Part shown: positions 61,001 to 64,000 of the stretch, piece by piece | How the letters are laid out: every line of letters starts with the position of its first letter | Numbering within the stretch: the stretch's first letter is position 1 | From: Chitinophaga deserti | Lineage (GTDB): Bacteria; Bacteroidota; Bacteroidia; Chitinophagales; Chitinophagaceae | Assembly: GCF_003149455.1 (NCBI RefSeq) | Contig: NZ_QFFK01000004.1 | Span: 186,001 to 250,000, forward strand | Direction: 5' to 3' | Length of the DNA: 64,000 nucleotides | Notes under the pieces: generated by a model | Databases searched by the model: none | The model's input: the letters and a program-made list of their open reading frames with translations, nothing else | What the model was told of the DNA's origin: nothing | Program-made: the position numbers and the translations under genes

Positions 61001-62254
61001 TTACCGGTTACTTCTGCGGATCATGGCAAAGTTCACCACCCACTGGAAGGCGATGAAGCCGAACAGGTAGATGATGGACCAGAGCGTGAAGGGATCGCCT
61101 GTAATAAAGCCGGCAGCGATGGCGGCTATGGCCATGGCGCCCAGTCCGTAGATGTATAACTGCATCAGCAGGGGCTGTTTAAAGGTTTTGTTCCGAACGC
61201 TGAGGGGGATCATGTAAGAGATACCCGCGTAGGTCATCACCAGCCAGCCTGCACCGCCGGTGGCAATAAGACCGATGGCACCAATAACGGCCACAGCGGC
61301 ACTTACTGCCACACCGTTGGATGCGCTGATCTCTTTCTCGTCGAGCATGTATTTACCGTACCGGTTGAAGCGGAGGAACAGGTTGGAGACCGGTTCCATG
61401 ATCCAGGTGGTGAAAGCGAATGCGATGAGGATATACACGATGGGCATCAGGTAGGGAGAAAGTTCCGGGTTAGCCTGTGCCGTGCGGCTGAGCAGCTTTG
61501 TGATGAGGTACAGGCCGATAATGAATGCCCACTGGAACTTCTCAGACATTTTGGCCATGAAGAAAGCGTATTTCAGGAAGAGGCGGTACACGAGGTAACG
61601 GCTCTTCAGGGCTTCTATCATACCGGTTTGCGCCATTTGCATGGAAGGGTCTATCCGGAGTGCTTCGCGGAAGTGTTCCAGTGCTTTTTTAGCATCTCCT
61701 TTTTCGAGGAGGCCCCAGCCGTAGTTGGCGTGGGTATATGGGTTTTCCGGATCATGCCGGAAAGCGTCTTCTATGCCTTCAAACGATTCTTCTTTGCGGT
61801 TCAGCTTCAGCAGGGCCGTGCTGCGGGCATTGAGGGCGTATACGTTCTCAGGGTCTACCTGCAGGGCCTGTTCTGCGTACGAGAGGGCTTCGGTGAACTT
61901 CTTCCGCTGGTTCAGCAGCATGGCATACATGGCGTAGTACCCGGCTTCCTGCGGATCGAGGCGGATGGCTTCGCGAAGGTCGGCCTCGGCAGCATTGAAA
62001 TCCTCGTTATTGAGGTGGATGCGTGCGCGCTGGTAATATAACCGGTCGTCGGCAGGGTCCAGTCCGATGGTGTCGTTCACGATCTGTAACGCTTCGGCAT
62101 GTTCATCCATCTGGATCTTTACCTCCGCCAGCAGTCCGAGGGCGTTGGTATCCATGGGGTAGCGTGCCAGCGTTTGCTGGATGGCAGTTTCCGCTTCGCG
62201 GTATTTTCGATGCTGCAACAGGTATACAGCGCGTTCAATCAGGTTTTGATCCAT
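61001..62254 (-). CDS. TPR protein with C-terminal membrane domain
   Basis: 417 residues. The N-terminal about 215 residues are six TPR units (for example YREAETAIQQTLARYPMDTNALGLLAEV, AEADLREAIRLDPQEAGYYAMYAML, ALEHFREALRIDPSM). The C-terminal half has about five or six hydrophobic segments (AFIIGLYLITKLL; YLMPIVYILIAFAFTTWIM; VAVIGAIGLIATGGAGWLVMTYAGI; LLMQLYIYGLGAMAIAAIAAGFI; LWSIIYLFGFIAFQWVVNFAM). It starts 1 bp after the AAA+ gene's stop, so the two are co-translated. It is probably a membrane scaffold that works with the TPR-AAA+ protein. No named family is recognised beyond TPR. Confidence 0.8.
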   Translation of the reverse strand: MDQNLIERAVYLLQHRKYREAETAIQQTLARYPMDTNALGLLAEVKIQMDEHAEALQIVNDTIGLDPADDRLYYQRARIHLNNEDFNAAEADLREAIRLDPQEAGYYAMYAMLLNQRKKFTEALSYAEQALQVDPENVYALNARSTALLKLNRKEESFEGIEDAFRHDPENPYTHANYGWGLLEKGDAKKALEHFREALRIDPSMQMAQTGMIEALKSRYLVYRLFLKYAFFMAKMSEKFQWAFIIGLYLITKLLSRTAQANPELSPYLMPIVYILIAFAFTTWIMEPVSNLFLRFNRYGKYMLDEKEISASNGVAVSAAVAVIGAIGLIATGGAGWLVMTYAGISYMIPLSVRNKTFKQPLLMQLYIYGLGAMAIAAIAAGFITGDPFTLWSIIYLFGFIAFQWVVNFAMIRRSNR

Positions 62255-62255
62255 G

Positions 62256-63578
62256 TCATTTCATGTTTTTCAGGTACAGGAGGATATCGTCGTACAGCCC
62301 GGCCTCATTGGCATACAGGGCAAAGTTCTTGGCTACGGAAAACCATTCGCGGGTGCTGGCACGGTGGCGCTTTACGGCACTGAGGAGATCCTTTGTGCGG
62401 ATGGGTTGCGGCACACCGTCTTTGAATGAGTCTTCCAGTTTAGCTTCCACCGCCATATCGATCACGGCTTCAATATCTGCCCCGGAAAACTCCGGCATCT
62501 GTTTGCTGACGGATTCGTATTCGATCTGCTCCACGGGCTTGCCCTGCAGTTTTTTCTGCAGCATGGCGGTACGCGCTGCCTGATCCGGCGGCGGTACAAA
62601 TATCATGCGGTCGAAGCGGCCCGGACGGCGGAAAGCAGGATCCATATGCCAGGGCGTATTCGTTGCGCCGAGTATAAGGATGCCGGTATTATCATATTCC
62701 ACACCATCCAGCTCCTGCAGGAACTGGTTGATCAGCTGCCTGCCTGCGGATTGCTTCATATCATTCCGGTTAGCGCCAATGGCATCTATCTCATCGAAAA
62801 ACAGTACACAGGGTGTATTGTTACGGGCATATTCAAATATCCGGTGCAGGTTCTTTTCGCTGTTGCCGAGGTACATATCGAGGATCTCGTTGAGCCCTAC
62901 GTTAATGAAGCGGGCGTTCACCTGTCCGGCCGTTGCCTTTGCGATCATGGTCTTACCGCAACCGGGAGGGCCGTAGAGGAGGATGCTGCCGCCTGTCTTT
63001 TTCCCGTAAGCCTTGTACAGTTCAGGGTGCTGCATGGGGCGTATGATCTTCACGTCGATTTCCTTCTTAACATGATCCATACCGCTTACATCCGTGAAAG
63101 TGATGTCGGGCTTTTGCATGAAAGTAGTGAGCTGGTCGTCGTCATAATCATCCTCATCGTCGGATACATCGCCTGAATAGCTGCGTACCCTCAGCTGGTT
63201 ATCCAGCTCGGGATCGGAGAATTCGGGATGTATGTCGAGCAGCTGCTGATAGGTACGGATGGCAGTATCCATATCGTTTTCCTTCAGCGAGGAGCGGGTA
63301 TAAAGCAGCAGCACATCCAGGTTATCGGGCTGGGTGCGCATGAGATCTTCGAGGATCACGTTGCAGGTGGCGTAGGCGCCTTTGCGGTAGTATACCTTGG
63401 CAAGGCCTATGAGGGCTTTATCGCCGGGAGCTTTGCCGAGTGCTTCCCGGAATTCCTGCTCGGCTTCATCGAACCGGTCCATTTGCAGGAGCGTTTCGGC
63501 AAGGTGGAGCCGCAGCGGCACATTGTCGGGCGAGTATTTTAGTGCTTCGCGAAGACTATCAATCGTTTGTTGTGACAT
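62256..63578 (-). CDS. TPR-AAA+ ATPase (Vps4/katanin-like AAA domain)
   Basis: 440 residues. Three or four TPR units (about 1-125), an acidic linker (DDEDDYDDD, about 140-148), then a classical AAA domain: FTDVSGMDHVKKEI, Walker A GPPGCGKT (203-210), Walker B LFFDEID (259-265), sensor Asn307 in GATN, and the arginine-finger region FRRPGRFDR (316-324). A C-terminal helical lid follows (FSGADIEAVIDMAVEAK). Single-AAA proteins of this type form hexamers that remodel proteins, with the TPR part as substrate or partner receptor. It lies 22 bp downstream of the DisA-N-like sensor and directly upstream of the TPR-membrane gene. A conflict or stress-response role is suggested by such neighbours but not shown. 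Confidence 0.9.
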   Translation of the reverse strand: MSQQTIDSLREALKYSPDNVPLRLHLAETLLQMDRFDEAEQEFREALGKAPGDKALIGLAKVYYRKGAYATCNVILEDLMRTQPDNLDVLLLYTRSSLKENDMDTAIRTYQQLLDIHPEFSDPELDNQLRVRSYSGDVSDDEDDYDDDQLTTFMQKPDITFTDVSGMDHVKKEIDVKIIRPMQHPELYKAYGKKTGGSILLYGPPGCGKTMIAKATAGQVNARFINVGLNEILDMYLGNSEKNLHRIFEYARNNTPCVLFFDEIDAIGANRNDMKQSAGRQLINQFLQELDGVEYDNTGILILGATNTPWHMDPAFRRPGRFDRMIFVPPPDQAARTAMLQKKLQGKPVEQIEYESVSKQMPEFSGADIEAVIDMAVEAKLEDSFKDGVPQPIRTKDLLSAVKRHRASTREWFSVAKNFALYANEAGLYDDILLYLKNMK

Positions 63579-63600
63579 AATGGTGAAAACAGGGATATGA

Positions 63601-64000
63601 TCAGATCAATAAAACATCAATTCTGTGGGCCATCACGATATTGGAATCGGGCGACCATGAGAAAACGGTGAAATTACCGTCCTGCGAGGCTACCAGTGCC
63701 TGGGCATCGCGCTGGTCGTATACGAACTGCGCGGCAGAGAGGTGCCTGGTGCCGCCGAGGCGGGATGGGTGCATGAGCATGGGCTGCTGATCGGTAACCG
63801 GCTCTGTGAGCAGTATTTCCTCTACAGGATGGGAATCTCCTGCGCGGGATATTTTGGTACCGAAAGCCAGCAGCTCGTGACGGTCGTTGATAACGGTGGC
63901 GCCATCTACGGCGGTGAGGCCGGTGATGTATTCCACTTCGCGGCGCAGGGCGTTCTGCCAGTAGATTTCACTGGTCGCCTCCCCATCCTGCCGGATCAGG
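63601..64000 (-). CDS. DisA-N-like (DACNV-type) sensor protein, C-terminal part
   Basis: The frame is open to the right edge, so only the last 132 residues are visible; an internal GTG at 63936 is not the true start. The visible part has the DisA-N-like pattern: YITGLTAVDGATVINDRHELLAFGTKI, then LGGTRHLSAAQFVYDQRDAQALVASQDGNFTVFSW. The GGTRH.SAA motif corresponds to the nucleotide-binding loop of diadenylate cyclases. The preceding acidic motif required for c-di-AMP synthesis is not apparent, which fits the DACN-type 'probable sensor' families rather than an active cyclase. It is the first visible gene of a minus-strand operon with the TPR-AAA+ and TPR-membrane genes. It probably senses a nucleotide and controls the ATPase; this is inferred. 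Confidence 0.7.
   Translation of the reverse strand, partial: LIRQDGEATSEIYWQNALRREVEYITGLTAVDGATVINDRHELLAFGTKISRAGDSHPVEEILLTEPVTDQQPMLMHPSRLGGTRHLSAAQFVYDQRDAQALVASQDGNFTVFSWSPDSNIVMAHRIDVLLI

Noticed and set aside
1..64000. Mobile element or prophage origin for the 18-31 kb locus
   Set aside because: The locus is more AT-rich by eye than its neighbours, but no integrase, transposase, direct repeat or tRNA attachment site was found at its borders.

Overview
The window looks like a chromosomal segment of a soil- or plant-associated Bacteroidota, most probably Chitinophagaceae (Chitinophaga-like). This rests on three SusC/SusD pairs, three FecI-type ECF sigma/FecR anti-sigma pairs, many short N-terminal lipoboxes, families largely confined to Bacteroidota (DUF4221, DUF4998, DUF5000, DUF4349, DUF5916, a DisA-N-like sensor) and TAnnTTTG-type -7 promoter elements. 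No rRNA, tRNA, CRISPR array, insertion sequence or prophage gene was seen.

Layout. 1-6.7 kb: the 3' part of a GH78 alpha-L-rhamnosidase, a GH38-like/DUF5054 hydrolase, a convergent pyruvate oxidase (poxB) and a DUF4345 membrane protein. 7.0-16.7 kb: polysaccharide-utilisation-type locus 1 (ECF sigma, FecR, SusC, SusD, two surface-glycan-binding-type lipoproteins), followed by an AraC regulator. 18.2-31.0 kb: an unusual locus of somewhat lower GC by eye. A small HTH protein and a Ser/Thr-kinase/LanC-like fusion lie on the plus strand. Facing them on the minus strand are a SusC/SusD pair, a periplasmic thioredoxin-like/PPP-phosphatase fusion, a 100-residue secreted two-cysteine peptide, a DUF4221 lipoprotein, a CxxC redoxin lipoprotein and a phosphatase paralogue that has lost its metal-binding residues. 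A divergent ECF sigma/FecR pair sits at its head. 33.2-37.0 kb: a DUF1080 (3-keto-glycoside hydrolase-type) protein and a c-type-cytochrome/sorbosone-dehydrogenase-like protein. 37.3-42.3 kb: AraC-like regulator, OmpA-family protein, DUF4349 lipoprotein and LLM flavin monooxygenase. 42.4-52.7 kb: locus 2 (ECF sigma, FecR, SusC, SusD, PKD/CBM-like lipoprotein, GH16, GH30), which points to beta-1,3/1,6-glucan use. 52.8-60.9 kb: DUF5916 protein, a secreted unknown, a DUF4139 (MuiA-like) protein, a GNAT and a metallophosphoesterase/PQQ-propeller fusion. 61.0-64.0 kb: TPR-membrane protein, TPR-AAA+ ATPase and the C-terminal part of a DisA-N-like (DACNV-type) sensor, probably one operon.

Main points for a second look: (i) the kinase-LanC / phosphatase / pseudophosphatase / secreted-peptide / SusCD locus at 18-31 kb, which fits no system I know; (ii) two minus-strand transcription units of about 95-135 nt in the fecR-susC gaps of both sigma-controlled loci, each with a TAnnTTTG element and an intrinsic terminator, placed like the DonS antisense RNAs of Bacteroides; (iii) a roughly 72-nt structured repeat present twice about 10 kb apart; (iv) two intergenic arrays built on an 11-bp period that also share the octamer CTACAGTA. 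All functional statements come from reading the sequence; no database search was run.
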